DNA of 57,137 nucleotides. Source: Variovorax boronicumulans NBRC 103145. Lineage in GTDB: Bacteria; Pseudomonadota; Gammaproteobacteria; Burkholderiales; Burkholderiaceae_C. This document shows positions 35,751 through 45,588 of this stretch, in pieces. Positions within the stretch are counted from its first letter, which is position 1. Each line of letters opens with the position of its first letter. The stretch covers positions 1-57,137 of the forward strand of contig NZ_BCUS01000033.1 in NCBI RefSeq assembly GCF_001591345.1. The letters run 5' to 3'. Under the pieces are notes generated by a model that was not told the DNA's origin, did no database searches, and worked only from the letters and a program-made list of their open reading frames with translations. A program made the translations under genes and the position numbers.

Positions 35751-36503
35751 ATGAACCTCCTTGCCCACCCCGAACTGCTCGAACTGCTGGCCGCCAGCCA
35801 TGCGCTGGGCACGCTGCGCGGCGGCGCCCGCCGCCGCTTCGAAACCCTGGCGCGCGAGCAGGCGCCCGTGCGCGCCGCCGCGCTGGTCTGGCAGGGCCGG
35901 CTGGCCGGCATGACCGAGCTGCAGCAGCCCGTCGCGCCCGACCCGGCCGTCTGGACCCGCATCCGCAACCTGATCGACGCCGAGCAGGCGCAACAGGCCC
36001 TCGCGCGGCAGCGCGACAACGCCGCGCCCATTGCGTCTGCATCGACCGGCGGCTGGCTGCGCAGCCTTGCGCTGTGGCGCGGCGCCGCCGCAGCCGGCGC
36101 GCTCGTGGCCGTGCTGGCCGTGGGCGTGGGCCTGAACCTGCGCGAGCAGCTGATCAACGCGCCCGCCGTGCAGTACGTGGCCGTGCTGTCCGACAACAAG
36201 GCCGCCGCCTCCATGCTCGTGACCTTCGACCCGAAGAAGAAGCAGCTCGTGCTGCAGCGCGTGGGCAGCTTCCGCGAAGGCGCCGACAAGTCGCTGCAGC
36301 TGTGGGCCCTGCCGCCCGGCGGCGCGCCGCGCTCGCTCGGCGTGCTGGACAATGCACCGGCGCTGCGGCTGGCCGCCTCGGAATCCGATGTGCGCGTGCC
36401 GGCGCTGGCGATCAGCCTGGAGCCCAAGGGCGGCGTCCCGAGCGCGGGCGGCCCGACCGGGCCGGTGCTGTTCCATGGCCCGCTGATCGAAAAAACGCTC
36501 TGA
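35751..36503 (+). CDS. RskA-like anti-sigma factor
   Basis: 250 residues. N-terminal cytoplasmic part of about 100 residues (ELLELLAASHALGTLRGGARRRFETLAREQAPVRAA matches the anti-sigma domain that binds ECF sigma), one membrane helix near 107-128 (AAAAGALVAVLAVGVGLNL), and a periplasmic C-terminal domain with QYVAVLSDNKAAASMLVTFD and LQLWALPPGGAPRSLGVL, typical of RskA-like proteins. It should hold the sigma factor at the membrane until a signal triggers release, often by proteolysis. No classical HxxxCxxC zinc motif is present. Confidence 0.9.
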   Translation: MNLLAHPELLELLAASHALGTLRGGARRRFETLAREQAPVRAAALVWQGRLAGMTELQQPVAPDPAVWTRIRNLIDAEQAQQALARQRDNAAPIASASTGGWLRSLALWRGAAAAGALVAVLAVGVGLNLREQLINAPAVQYVAVLSDNKAAASMLVTFDPKKKQLVLQRVGSFREGADKSLQLWALPPGGAPRSLGVLDNAPALRLAASESDVRVPALAISLEPKGGVPSAGGPTGPVLFHGPLIEKTL

Positions 36504-36540
36504 CCCTGTCCTGAATTTCTCCGCTTCCGTTCTCTTTCCG

Positions 36541-37326
36541 ATGCCTTCGATGAAATCCGCGCTGGCGGCCACCGCCGCCCTGCTGCTGGCAACCGCCACC
36601 TTCACCGCCCAGGCCCAGACCGCGGCCGCCGCCTTCCCCTACGAAGCCGACGGCGCCACGGCCGCCGACACCGCCTCCGCCTACCTCGCCGCCAAGGCCC
36701 GCTGGCACAACGAACTGGCCGCCTTCGCGCGCGCCGACCAGGAGCGCTTTCCGGCGCCGGGCGGCGTGGTGTTCGTGGGCAGCTCCACGGTGCGCATGTG
36801 GACGCGCCTGTCGCAGGATTTTTCCCGCGTGCCGGGCGGCATCGTCAACCGCGGCTTCGGCGGCTCGACGCTGGCCGACTGCGCCCTGTTCGCGCGCGAC
36901 CTCGTGGTGCGCTACAAGCCCCGGCAGGTGGTGCTCTATGCGGGCGACAACGACCTGGCCGAAGGCCGCACGCCGCTGCAGGTGCTGGACAGCTTCGCGC
37001 GCTTTGCCAACACGGTGCGCGCCGAGCTGCCCGACGCGCGCATCAGCTTCATCTCGGTCAAGCCCAGCCCGTCGCGCGAGCAGCTCATGCCGCAGATCCG
37101 CGAGACCAACCACGTGATCTCGGCCTACCTGAACCTGCTGCCCAACAGCGAGTACATCGACATCCACACGCCGATGCTCGGCGCGGATGGACGGCCACGC
37201 CCCGAACTGTTCCGCGGCGACCGGCTGCACCTGACGGACGAGGGCTACCGGCTGTGGCAGTCGGTGGTGGCGCCGCACCTGCCACAGCCGCCTTCGGTGC
37301 CGGCCTCGCCCTCCAACGCGCCCTGA
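36541..37326 (+). CDS. Periplasmic SGNH/GDSL-family hydrolase
   Basis: 261 residues with a signal peptide (MKSALAATAALLLATATFTAQAQ from the second Met at position 4). SGNH hydrolases are esterases or deacetylases. The blocks are visible: nucleophile Ser81 in VVFVGSSTVRMW, Gly108 in NRGFGGST, Asn137 in YAGDND, and Asp227/His230 in DRLHLTDEGY. The GSSTxRxW form is typical of carbohydrate- or lipid-esterase-like bacterial members. It starts 37 bp after the anti-sigma gene and could belong to the same transcript. Ends in a palindrome shared with the convergent gene. Confidence 0.88.
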   Translation: MPSMKSALAATAALLLATATFTAQAQTAAAAFPYEADGATAADTASAYLAAKARWHNELAAFARADQERFPAPGGVVFVGSSTVRMWTRLSQDFSRVPGGIVNRGFGGSTLADCALFARDLVVRYKPRQVVLYAGDNDLAEGRTPLQVLDSFARFANTVRAELPDARISFISVKPSPSREQLMPQIRETNHVISAYLNLLPNSEYIDIHTPMLGADGRPRPELFRGDRLHLTDEGYRLWQSVVAPHLPQPPSVPASPSNAP

Positions 37327-37334
37327 TCAGGGCG
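37319..37334. other. 16-bp palindrome spanning both stop codons of convergent genes
   Basis: CGCCCTGATCAGGGCG is perfectly self-complementary; the TGA of the SGNH gene and the TGA of the convergent gene are its two central halves. It lacks a loop and T tract, so terminator function is doubtful. Confidence 0.45.
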
Positions 37335-38139
37335 GCGGCAGCAGGTCCTGGTATTCGGGGAGCGTGAGCAGCTCCAGGTCGGGGAACTTGCGCACCGCCT
37401 CCTTGAGGTTCTTCAGCGTCTGCGCCATGCGCGCGCGCACGGTCTTGCGCACCCAGGCCTGGTCGTCGGGCGAGAGGCTGGACAGGTAGTAGGCGCCCGG
37501 CACGCAGCCGTGCAGGAAGTTCTCGGCCTTGGCCTTGGCTTCGTTGAGCCGTTTCGCGTGGACCTGGGCGATCACCTGCGTCAGGTCCGTGCCCGGTGAG
37601 GCCTTGCGCGCCGTGTTCAATTCGCTCATCACGGGACCGTCGCTGTCGAAGGAGGCCGGGTGGCAGTGGACCCACGACAGGAACATCCGGTCGGCCGCCG
37701 ATTGGCGGTCTGTCCCGTCGAAGTCGATGCTTCCGCCCAGATGTTTCGCCGCAGCGGCGTGGCCGTGCTCAGCGGCCAGCCAGCGCCATTGCAGGCTTTC
37801 GCTTCGACCGGCACCGCGCCTGAGAAAGACCGCGAGAGATTCATAGGCCGGCGTATAGCCTTCCTCCGCCGCCGAGCGAAGGTCTTCCATCGCGCGGGCG
37901 CGGGTTGCGGTATCGACCTCCACGCCCATCATGAGCGCCGAGCCGCGGAACACGCGGCCGAACGGGGTGCCGCTGTCGGCCAGCGTGATTTCGCAGGCCG
38001 ATGGGTTGGCGGCGCCGTAGCAATCCAGCCGCCGTTGCACGTCCTGTAGCGCTGCTTGCGGCAAGACCGCCTGCGCCGCCGCACCCCACGCCAACACGCA
38101 GGCCGCCAGTGCACGTCTCCAAAGCACGGAATCGATCAT
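37327..38139 (-). CDS. Exported Sel1-like repeat protein, 270 aa
   Basis: Starts MIDSVLWRRALAACVLAWGAAAQA, a signal peptide; ATG 38139 has GGGGGAGGG just upstream. The middle holds Sel1-like helical pairs: MEDLRSAAEEGYTPAYESLAVFLRRGAG followed by WRWLAAEHGHAAAAKHLGG. Four cysteines are present in the mature part (Cys in RLDCYGAANPSACEITL, WVHCHP and LHGCVP), compatible with disulfides in the periplasm. Sel1-like proteins usually act as scaffolds in protein-protein contacts. Function unknown; convergent with the SGNH hydrolase without a gap. Confidence 0.75.
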   Translation of the reverse strand: MIDSVLWRRALAACVLAWGAAAQAVLPQAALQDVQRRLDCYGAANPSACEITLADSGTPFGRVFRGSALMMGVEVDTATRARAMEDLRSAAEEGYTPAYESLAVFLRRGAGRSESLQWRWLAAEHGHAAAAKHLGGSIDFDGTDRQSAADRMFLSWVHCHPASFDSDGPVMSELNTARKASPGTDLTQVIAQVHAKRLNEAKAKAENFLHGCVPGAYYLSSLSPDDQAWVRKTVRARMAQTLKNLKEAVRKFPDLELLTLPEYQDLLPPP

Positions 38140-38187
38140 CGCCCTCCCCCTCTTCTCAAAAAAACGAGCGGCGCTCCCTGCAGACAC

Positions 38188-39330
38188 CTACGCCGGCGCA
38201 GGCTCCGAAGGCACATCGTCCGCCGGCGGCGGCACGTCGGCGCCGCGCGTGAAGCGTGCCACGAAGTACATCCCCGCGAACACCGCCGCCAGCAGCAGGC
38301 CGTCGCCCCACCAGGGCCGCGCCATCTGGTTGTCGCCGTAGAAGGCCAGCACCAGCAGCACCGCCACGAGGTGCGCGCAGAACACCGGCAGCGAGGCCGA
38401 GCCCATCGCCTCGAGCCAGTGCAGGCGCGGGATCTTGCGCATGAGCCAGGGCCCGAAGCGCACCGCCAGGATGCCCAGCGCCACCAGGTTCACGATCCGC
38501 AGCGGGCCGAGCTGCCACTTGTCGAACAGCAGGTTCATTTCCACATCGCCGCCGAACGGCGCCTGGCCGTTGATGCCGGTGTGGCGCCAGTAGAAGCCGT
38601 AGAGCGCGATGCCCGCCGCCAGCACCAGCAGCCAGGCCGGAAAGCGCAGCGGCCGGGCCTCGGGCGCGTTGCGGCTGGCGCCCAGGCACAGGCCGGCGAA
38701 CCACAGGAACTGCCAGGCGTAGGTGTTGAAGGCGCCCATCTCGTGGAACGGCACCGGCACGCCGAGGTAACGCACCGCCAGCCCGTAGACCCATTCGCTG
38801 AGCCCGAACTGCGCCATCGCCCAGACCGTGGCGCTGGCCACCATCACGAGCGTCCAGCCGTGGCGCATGGCAAAGGCCAGCACCCAGGGGCTCATGAGCA
38901 TGAAGAAGATGTACATCGGCAGAATGTCCAGCAGCGGCGGCTCGTAGATCAGCAGCAGCCCGAACAGGAAGCCGTCGCGCGGCTCGGCCAGGTAGTACGA
39001 CACGAGGTTCTTGACCGCCGGCTGGTCGATGTGCACGCCCAGCGCCGCGATCACGGTGAACAGGAACAGCAGGATCGCCGCCTGGCACAGGTAGACCTTG
39101 AGCACGCGCCGCCAGAAAGCCTGGCGCATCGAGTCGACGCCGCGCACATGGCCGATGCGGCTGTAGACCAGCCCCGCCACGAAGGCCGACAGCAGCACGA
39201 AGCCCTCGGCGGCCGACACGAAGCCGAAAGGCTGACCCAGTGGATCGGTCAGCCGCGTGGGCAGGTGGGTGACGGTCATCAGCACGAGCATCAGCCCGCG
39301 CAAGGCGTCTATTTCCCAGTAGCGTTTCAT
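38188..39330 (-). CDS. opgC: OpgC-domain membrane protein (periplasmic glucan succinyl transferase family)
   Basis: 380 residues with about ten membrane helices. OpgC adds succinyl groups to osmoregulated periplasmic glucans. The hallmark N-terminus is present: RYWEIDALRGLMLVLMTVTHLP, followed by the GFVSAAEGFVLLSAFVAGLVYSR block with the conserved E-G pair; HIDQ and LPMYIFFMLMSPWVL follow. ATG 39330 is chosen from family alignment by eye. The cyclic glucan synthase 26 kb away would supply the substrate. The other family members with this fold are acyltransferase-3 proteins, so the donor is inferred. Confidence 0.88.
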   Translation of the reverse strand: MKRYWEIDALRGLMLVLMTVTHLPTRLTDPLGQPFGFVSAAEGFVLLSAFVAGLVYSRIGHVRGVDSMRQAFWRRVLKVYLCQAAILLFLFTVIAALGVHIDQPAVKNLVSYYLAEPRDGFLFGLLLIYEPPLLDILPMYIFFMLMSPWVLAFAMRHGWTLVMVASATVWAMAQFGLSEWVYGLAVRYLGVPVPFHEMGAFNTYAWQFLWFAGLCLGASRNAPEARPLRFPAWLLVLAAGIALYGFYWRHTGINGQAPFGGDVEMNLLFDKWQLGPLRIVNLVALGILAVRFGPWLMRKIPRLHWLEAMGSASLPVFCAHLVAVLLVLAFYGDNQMARPWWGDGLLLAAVFAGMYFVARFTRGADVPPPADDVPSEPAPA

Positions 39331-39513
39331 TCGGTCGGCGGCGAGGTCTTGGTGGCGGTCTGCGCAGCGCACGCACGACGTCAGCGATTGTAAGAAGACC
39401 GGCGTACGTCGACAGAATGCGCGCTTCAAACACGGACGGCCTATGACGCTTGGCACTCCCGGAGCGCCATGCAAATCGGCTACGCTGCGCGCTGCCTCAA
39501 GGTGGAGAACTCC

Positions 39514-42500
39514 GTGAACCGTTTCATTCCGACATTGCTACTGGCCGCCGGCGCGCTCGCGGCGGGCCCGGGCCATGCACTTCAGATCACCAGCCTGACC
39601 CCGCAGGGCGAAGTGGCGCGCGTGCGCCAGGTCGTCGCCAAATTCGATCAGGCGGCGGTCAACTTCGGCGACCCCAAGGCGCCCGCGCCGCTCACCGTGA
39701 GCTGCTCCGACGCGCAGGCCGGCAAGGGCACCGGCCGCTGGACCGACGCCAAGGCCTGGGTCTACGACTTCGAGAACGACCTGCCGCCCGGCGTGCGCTG
39801 CTCGGTCACCCGCGTTCCCACCTTCAAGCCGGCCGGCGGCGGCGAGCTGACCGGCCCCGAGCGCTATCAATTCAATAGCGGCGGCCCGTTCGTGCGCAAC
39901 TACATGCCGGGCACCTACGCCCGCATCGACGAGCAGCAGATGTTCGTGCTCGAGCTCAACGGCGCGGCCACCATCGACAGCGTGCGCCAGAACGTCTGGT
40001 GCGCGGCCGACGGCGTCGGCGAACGCATTCCGGCCAAGCTGCTCGAGGGCGAGGCGCGCACCGAGCTGCTCAAGGCCTTCCACCGTGAGAAGGAAGCCGC
40101 GAAAGACCCGCTGCGCTTCATCACGATGCAGTGCAACCGCACGCTCACGCCGGGTGCCAAGGTGCAGGTCGTCTACGGCAAAGGCGTGGCCACGCCGTCG
40201 GGCGTCGCCAACAACGTGGAACGCCGTTTCGACTACCAGGTGCGCGAGCCCTTCGCCGTGTCCTTCACCTGCGAGCGCGAGAACGCGCAGGCCGCCTGCC
40301 TGCCGCTGCGCCCGATGCAGCTGCAGTTCAACGCGCCGGTGACGCGCAAGGTGGCGTCGCAGATCGTGCTCAAGGGCGACGGCAAGACGATCAAGGCCAC
40401 GCTCGAGAGCGGCGGCGGCTCGCAGAACGACGACGACGTGGTCAACAGCGCGAGCTTCGGCCCGCCGCTGGCCGAGAGCACGCAGTTCAGCATCGAGCTG
40501 CCTTCCGGCTTCCAGGACGCCTCGGGCCGCGCGCTGGGCACGCCCGGCAGCTTTCCGCTGAAGGTGGCGACCGGCGCGATGCCGCCGCTGGCCAAGTTCG
40601 CGGCCTCGCCCTTCGGCGTGATCGAGCGCCTGGCCGAGCCCGGCACCCCGGCCATGATGCCGGTCACCGTGCGCCGCGTGGAGCCGCAACTCATGGTGCA
40701 GGCGCTCACGCCCGGCAAGGTGAGCGACCTCAACCCCAAGACCGACGCCGAGATCATCGCGTGGTACCGCAAGGTGCGCCGCTACGACAACTACACGGTC
40801 AGCCGCGACACCGCGCGCCGCGACGTGAAGGGCGCCCTGCCCCCGGTGATCGACAAGAACGAACGCTCGCACGTGCAGACGCGCATGGTGTCGCTGCTCG
40901 GCGGCCAGCCGGGCGTGAAGGCCCTGGACATGCCCAAGGCCGAGAGCGGCGACCCGCGCCCCTTCGAAGTCGTCGGCATCCCGCTCACGCCGGGCTTCCA
41001 CGTGCTCGAAATCGCTTCGCAGAAACTCGGCGAAGCCCTGCTCGACGAGCGCTACAACGCCGGGCGCACGATGTACGTGCGCACCACCGCGCTGGCCACC
41101 AACCTGGCCGTGCACTTCAAGCTGGGCCGCGAGAACTCCATGGCCTGGGTCACCACGCTCGACAAGGGCAAGGTGGTGGCGGGCGCCGAGGTGCGCGTGT
41201 CCAGCTGCGACGGCAAGGCCGTGGCCACCGGCACCACCGACGCCAGCGGCATCGTGATGCTCAACGGCGTGTCGCCCGATGCACCCAGCTGCAACGGCCC
41301 GAACGAGTACGAGACCAGCGCCTGGTTCGTGAGCGCGCGCGCCAAGGACGACAAGGGCGTGGAAGACCTCGCCTTCACCTGGAGCGACTGGCAGCGCGGC
41401 ATCGAGCCCTGGCGCTTCAACGTGCCCACCAGCCTGGACGTGCGCCCCGACGGCATCGCCCACACCATCTTCGACCGCACGCTGCTGCGCGCCGGCGAGA
41501 CGGTGTCGATGAAGAGCCTGCTGCGCACCCAGACCAGCAAGGGCTTCGGCCTGCCCGAGAACCGGCCCGACACGCTGGTCGTGACCCACATGGGCAGCGG
41601 CCAGCGCTTCACCCAGCCGCTGGCCTGGCGCAAGACCGCCACCAGCGGCCTGAGCGCCGAGAACAGCTTTGCCATTCCGCCGGCCGCCAAGCTCGGCGTG
41701 TACCAGGTCGAGCTGCGCAGCGGCGACGGCACCAGCGACGAAGGCAACAACCGCACCTACTCGACCGGCATCTTCCGCGTCGAGGAATTCCGACTGCCCG
41801 TGCTCGAAGGCCGCATCGCGCCCACCGAGAAGAAGCCGCTGGTGGCCGCCACGAGCGTGCCCACCGACGTGCAGATCAACTACGTGGCCGGCGGCGGCGC
41901 CGCCAACCTGCCGGTGCGCGTGTCGGCCATGGTGCGCAGCAAGGGCCTGAGCTTTTCCGACTACGACGCCTTCAGCTTCAACCCGCCGCGCGCCGCCGGC
42001 GACGGCAGCGAAGCCGCCACCGCCGCCGACACCAGCGCCGGCGAGGAAGACCTCAACAGCGTGAACGACACCCGCGTGATCGCCGACAAGCTGCCGCTCA
42101 CGTTGAACAAGGACGGCGCCGGCAAGGTCACGATCGACAAGGTGCCCAAAGTGAAGGCGGCGCGCGAGCTGCTGCTCGAAGCCACCTACGCCGACCCGAA
42201 CGGCGAGGTGCAGACGATCCGCAGCACGCAGACGCTGTGGCCCGCGTCGGTCATCGCCGGCATCAAGACCGAGGGCTGGGTCTCGACCAGCCAGAAGCTC
42301 AAGTTCCAGGCGCTCGCGCTCGACCTCACGGGCAAGCCCCAGGCCGGCGTGACGCTCAACGTGCGCGCCGTGGCCCGCATCACCACCACCAGCCGCAAGC
42401 GCATGGTGGGCGGCTTCTACACCTACGACAACAAGACCGAGACCAAGGACATCGGCACCGTCTGCTCCGGCAAGAGCGATTCGCGCGGCCTGCTGCTGTG

Positions 42501-45500
42501 CGAGTCGGAGCTGAAGGAGGCCGGCGAGGTCGAGCTGGTGGCCAGCGCCACCGACAGCGACGGCCGCAGCGCCAGCGCCGTGAGCTCGGTCTACGTGACC
42601 AAGCAGGGCGAACTGTGGTTCGGCGGCGAGGACAACGACCGCATCGACGTGCTGCCCGAAAAGAAGAGCTACCAGCCCGGCGAGGTCGCCAAGTTCCAGG
42701 TGCGCAGCCCGTTCCGCTTTGCGACCGCGCTGGTGGCCGTGGAACGCGAAGGCATCATCGAGACGCACGTGGTGCAGCTGGACGGCAAGGACCCGACGGT
42801 CAGCCTGCAGGTCAAGCCCGAGTGGGGCCCGAACGCCTACGTGAGCGTGCTCGCGCTGCGCGGGCGCCTGCGCGAAGTGCCGTGGTACAGCTTCTTCACC
42901 TGGGGTTTCAAGGCGCCGCGCGAGTGGTGGACCGCCTTCTGGTACGAGGGCAAGGAATACGTCGCGCCCACGGCCATGGTCGACCTGAGCAAGCCCGCCT
43001 ACCGCCTGGGCATGGCCGAGATCCGCGTCGGCACGCGCGCGCACCAGCTCGACGTGACCGTGACCAGCGACAAGCCCAGCTACCCGATCCGCAGCAAGGC
43101 GCAGGTCACCATCACCGCCAAGCTGCCCGACGGCAAGCCGGCCGCCGGCGCCGAAGTGGCGCTGGCCGCGGTCGACCAGGCCCTGCTCGAGCTCATGCCC
43201 AACGACAGCTGGAACCTGCTCAACGCGATGCTGCAGCGGCGCAGCTGGGGCGTGAGCACCTCCACCGCGCAGATGGAAATCGTCGGCCGGCGCCACTACG
43301 GGCGCAAGGCCGTGCCCGCGGGCGGCGGCGGCGGCAAGGGCCAGACGCGCGAACTGCTCGACACCCTGCTCGTGTGGAACCCGAAGATCGTGCTCGACGC
43401 CAACGGCCAGGCCGTGGTGACCGTGCCGCTGAACGACGCGCTCACCACCTTCAAGATAGTGGCCGTGGCCGATGCGGGCACCAGCCTGTTCGGCACCGGC
43501 CAGGCCAGCATCCAGGCCACGCAAGATTTGCAGATCATCAGCGGCCTGCCGCCGCTGGTGCGCGAGGACGACCAGTTCCGCGCGCAGATCACCTTGCGCA
43601 ACACCACGCAGAAGCCGATGAAGGTGGAAGCCACGCCGCGCGCCACGCTGCTCACGCTCGAGACGCAGACCGTCGACATCCCGGCCGGCGAATCGCGCGA
43701 GGTGGCCTGGAACGTGACCGCGCCCGCGCAGCTCGCGCAGACGCGCGCCGAAGCCATCCTGTGGGAGATCGAGGCCAAGGACACCGTCGGTGGCGCGCGC
43801 GACGCGCTCAAGGTGCGCCAGCGCATCGTGCCCGCCGTGCCGCTCACGGTGCAGCAGGCCACGCTGGTGCAGGTCGACGGGCCGTTCACGCTCGACGTGG
43901 CACCGCCCGCCGACGCCCTGCCCGGCCGCGGCGGCCTGAAGATGTCGCTGCAGCCCAAGCTGGCCGAAGGCCTGCCGGGCGTGCGCGACTGGTTCGCCAA
44001 CTACCCCTTCAGCTGCCTCGAGCAGAAGACCAGCAAGGCGGTCGGCCTGCGCGACGCGAAGATGTGGCAGGGCGTGCTGGCCACGCTGCCCACCTACCTC
44101 GACAGCGACGGCCTGGCCAGCTACTTCCCGCCGCGCGACGGCGAAGCCAACCGCGGCAGCGACATCCTCACGTCGTACCTGCTCGCGGCCACGCACGAAG
44201 CGGCGCAGCTCAACCCGGCCTTCGCGCTCGCCGACGACGCGCGCGCACCGATGGAGTCGGGCCTGATCGCGTTCGTCGAAGGCCGCGTCACGCGCGAGTT
44301 CTGGAGCCCGCGCAAGGACCTGGACGTGCGCAAGCTCGCCGCGCTCGAAGCCTTGTCACGCTACGGCAAGGCCAAGGGCAGCATGCTCGGCAGCATCACC
44401 ATCGCGCCGAACCAGTGGCCCACCAGCGCGGTGATCGACTGGGTCAACATCCTGAAGCGCGTGAACGACGTGCCGCAGCGCCAGCAGCGCCTGGACGAGG
44501 CCAACAACGTGCTGAAGGCGCGCCTCTCGTACCAGGGCACCAAGCTCATCTTCAGCACCGAGCAGGACGACTACTGGTGGTGGCTCATGACCAACGGCGA
44601 CGTCAACACCGCGCGCCTGCTGCTCACGGTGATGGACGACCCGGCCTGGAAGGACGACATCGGCAAGCTCGCCAACGGCTTCATCGGCCGCCAGCAGAAC
44701 GGCGCCTGGCACACCACCACCGCCAACCTGTGGGGCGGGCTGGCGCTGGAGAAGTTCAGCAAGGTGTTCGAGAGCACGCCGGTGGCCGGCGTCACCGCCG
44801 CCACGCTGGGCGCGGTGAAGGCGCAGGTCGACTGGAGCAAGGTGGAGCGCGTGAAGGCCAGCGACGCAACCGGCGCCCCGAACCAGACCACGATGTTCGG
44901 CGCGCCCGCCTCGCCGGGCAACCTGCGCAACAACACGATGTTCCTGCCCTGGTCCGCATCGCCCACGGGTGCACCGGTGCGCGACACGCTGCTGGTGACG
45001 CAGCAAGGCACCGGCAAGCCGTGGCTCACGCTGCAGTCGCTGGCCGCCGTGCAGCTGAAGGCGCCGTTCGCGGCGGGCTACGCGCTGAAGAAGACCATCA
45101 CGCCGGTCGAGCAGGCCGTGGCCGGCAAGTACACGCGCGGCGACGTGCTGCGCGTGAGCATCGAGGTCAACGCCAGCACCGACATGACCTGGGTCGTGAT
45201 CACCGACCCGGTCCCGGGCGGCGCCACCATCCTGGGCAGCGGCCTGGGCCGCGACTCGCAGATCGCCACGCAGGGCGAGAAGAAGAGCGGCGCCGGCTGG
45301 CCGGCGTTCGAGGAGCGCAGCTTCGAGGCCTTCCGCAGCTACTACGAGTACCTGCCCAAGGGCGTCGTGAAGATGGAATACACCGTGCGCCTGAACAACG
45401 TCGGCGACTTCGCGCTGCCGCCCAGCCGCGTGGAAGCGATGTACGCGCCCGAGATGTTCGGCGAGACGCCGAATGCGCGGGTGAAGGTGGAGGCGGCGAA

Positions 45501-45504
45501 GTAA
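39514..45504 (+). CDS. Bacterial alpha-2-macroglobulin with thioester motif
   Basis: 1996 residues, GTG start at 39514 with GGAG six bases upstream. The signal peptide is cut by signal peptidase I (LLLAAGALAAGPGHA); there is no lipobox, unlike E. coli ECAM/YfhM. Bacterial A2Ms trap incoming proteases and are thought to guard the periplasm. The family core is clear: VQINYVAGGGAANLPVRVSAMVRSKGL, VSTSQKLKFQALALDLTGKPQAGV, WNPKIVLDANGQAVVTVPLNDALTTFKIVAVADAG, and the thioester CLEQ at Cys1501 in YPFSCLEQKTSK. The bait region cannot be fixed by eye. A2M normally sits beside pbpC; here pbpC follows 8.5 kb downstream. A hairpin follows the stop. Confidence 0.93.
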   Translation: MNRFIPTLLLAAGALAAGPGHALQITSLTPQGEVARVRQVVAKFDQAAVNFGDPKAPAPLTVSCSDAQAGKGTGRWTDAKAWVYDFENDLPPGVRCSVTRVPTFKPAGGGELTGPERYQFNSGGPFVRNYMPGTYARIDEQQMFVLELNGAATIDSVRQNVWCAADGVGERIPAKLLEGEARTELLKAFHREKEAAKDPLRFITMQCNRTLTPGAKVQVVYGKGVATPSGVANNVERRFDYQVREPFAVSFTCERENAQAACLPLRPMQLQFNAPVTRKVASQIVLKGDGKTIKATLESGGGSQNDDDVVNSASFGPPLAESTQFSIELPSGFQDASGRALGTPGSFPLKVATGAMPPLAKFAASPFGVIERLAEPGTPAMMPVTVRRVEPQLMVQALTPGKVSDLNPKTDAEIIAWYRKVRRYDNYTVSRDTARRDVKGALPPVIDKNERSHVQTRMVSLLGGQPGVKALDMPKAESGDPRPFEVVGIPLTPGFHVLEIASQKLGEALLDERYNAGRTMYVRTTALATNLAVHFKLGRENSMAWVTTLDKGKVVAGAEVRVSSCDGKAVATGTTDASGIVMLNGVSPDAPSCNGPNEYETSAWFVSARAKDDKGVEDLAFTWSDWQRGIEPWRFNVPTSLDVRPDGIAHTIFDRTLLRAGETVSMKSLLRTQTSKGFGLPENRPDTLVVTHMGSGQRFTQPLAWRKTATSGLSAENSFAIPPAAKLGVYQVELRSGDGTSDEGNNRTYSTGIFRVEEFRLPVLEGRIAPTEKKPLVAATSVPTDVQINYVAGGGAANLPVRVSAMVRSKGLSFSDYDAFSFNPPRAAGDGSEAATAADTSAGEEDLNSVNDTRVIADKLPLTLNKDGAGKVTIDKVPKVKAARELLLEATYADPNGEVQTIRSTQTLWPASVIAGIKTEGWVSTSQKLKFQALALDLTGKPQAGVTLNVRAVARITTTSRKRMVGGFYTYDNKTETKDIGTVCSGKSDSRGLLLCESELKEAGEVELVASATDSDGRSASAVSSVYVTKQGELWFGGEDNDRIDVLPEKKSYQPGEVAKFQVRSPFRFATALVAVEREGIIETHVVQLDGKDPTVSLQVKPEWGPNAYVSVLALRGRLREVPWYSFFTWGFKAPREWWTAFWYEGKEYVAPTAMVDLSKPAYRLGMAEIRVGTRAHQLDVTVTSDKPSYPIRSKAQVTITAKLPDGKPAAGAEVALAAVDQALLELMPNDSWNLLNAMLQRRSWGVSTSTAQMEIVGRRHYGRKAVPAGGGGGKGQTRELLDTLLVWNPKIVLDANGQAVVTVPLNDALTTFKIVAVADAGTSLFGTGQASIQATQDLQIISGLPPLVREDDQFRAQITLRNTTQKPMKVEATPRATLLTLETQTVDIPAGESREVAWNVTAPAQLAQTRAEAILWEIEAKDTVGGARDALKVRQRIVPAVPLTVQQATLVQVDGPFTLDVAPPADALPGRGGLKMSLQPKLAEGLPGVRDWFANYPFSCLEQKTSKAVGLRDAKMWQGVLATLPTYLDSDGLASYFPPRDGEANRGSDILTSYLLAATHEAAQLNPAFALADDARAPMESGLIAFVEGRVTREFWSPRKDLDVRKLAALEALSRYGKAKGSMLGSITIAPNQWPTSAVIDWVNILKRVNDVPQRQQRLDEANNVLKARLSYQGTKLIFSTEQDDYWWWLMTNGDVNTARLLLTVMDDPAWKDDIGKLANGFIGRQQNGAWHTTTANLWGGLALEKFSKVFESTPVAGVTAATLGAVKAQVDWSKVERVKASDATGAPNQTTMFGAPASPGNLRNNTMFLPWSASPTGAPVRDTLLVTQQGTGKPWLTLQSLAAVQLKAPFAAGYALKKTITPVEQAVAGKYTRGDVLRVSIEVNASTDMTWVVITDPVPGGATILGSGLGRDSQIATQGEKKSGAGWPAFEERSFEAFRSYYEYLPKGVVKMEYTVRLNNVGDFALPPSRVEAMYAPEMFGETPNARVKVEAAK

Positions 45505-45513
45505 CGCGGTCAT

Positions 45514-45544
45514 GGTGAAGGCGGGCCGTCATCCCGCCTTCACC
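45514..45544 (+). terminator. Hairpin after the A2M gene
   Basis: Perfect 12-bp stem GGTGAAGGCGGG/CCCGCCTTCACC, loop of seven, nine bases after the stop. No T tract follows, so intrinsic termination is uncertain. Confidence 0.55.
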
Positions 45545-45588
45545 GCGCCTCGGCACCATCGCGACGAACCCACAACCTGGAGAACCCC

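Noticed and set aside
39449..39475. TGGCAC near the A2M promoter as a sigma-54 -24 box
   Set aside because: The required GC/TTGC -12 element at the right distance is absent.
39538..44196. Long minus-strand open frame opposite the alpha-2-macroglobulin gene
   Set aside because: Same compositional artefact; no ribosome binding site or domain, while the plus strand has full family motifs.
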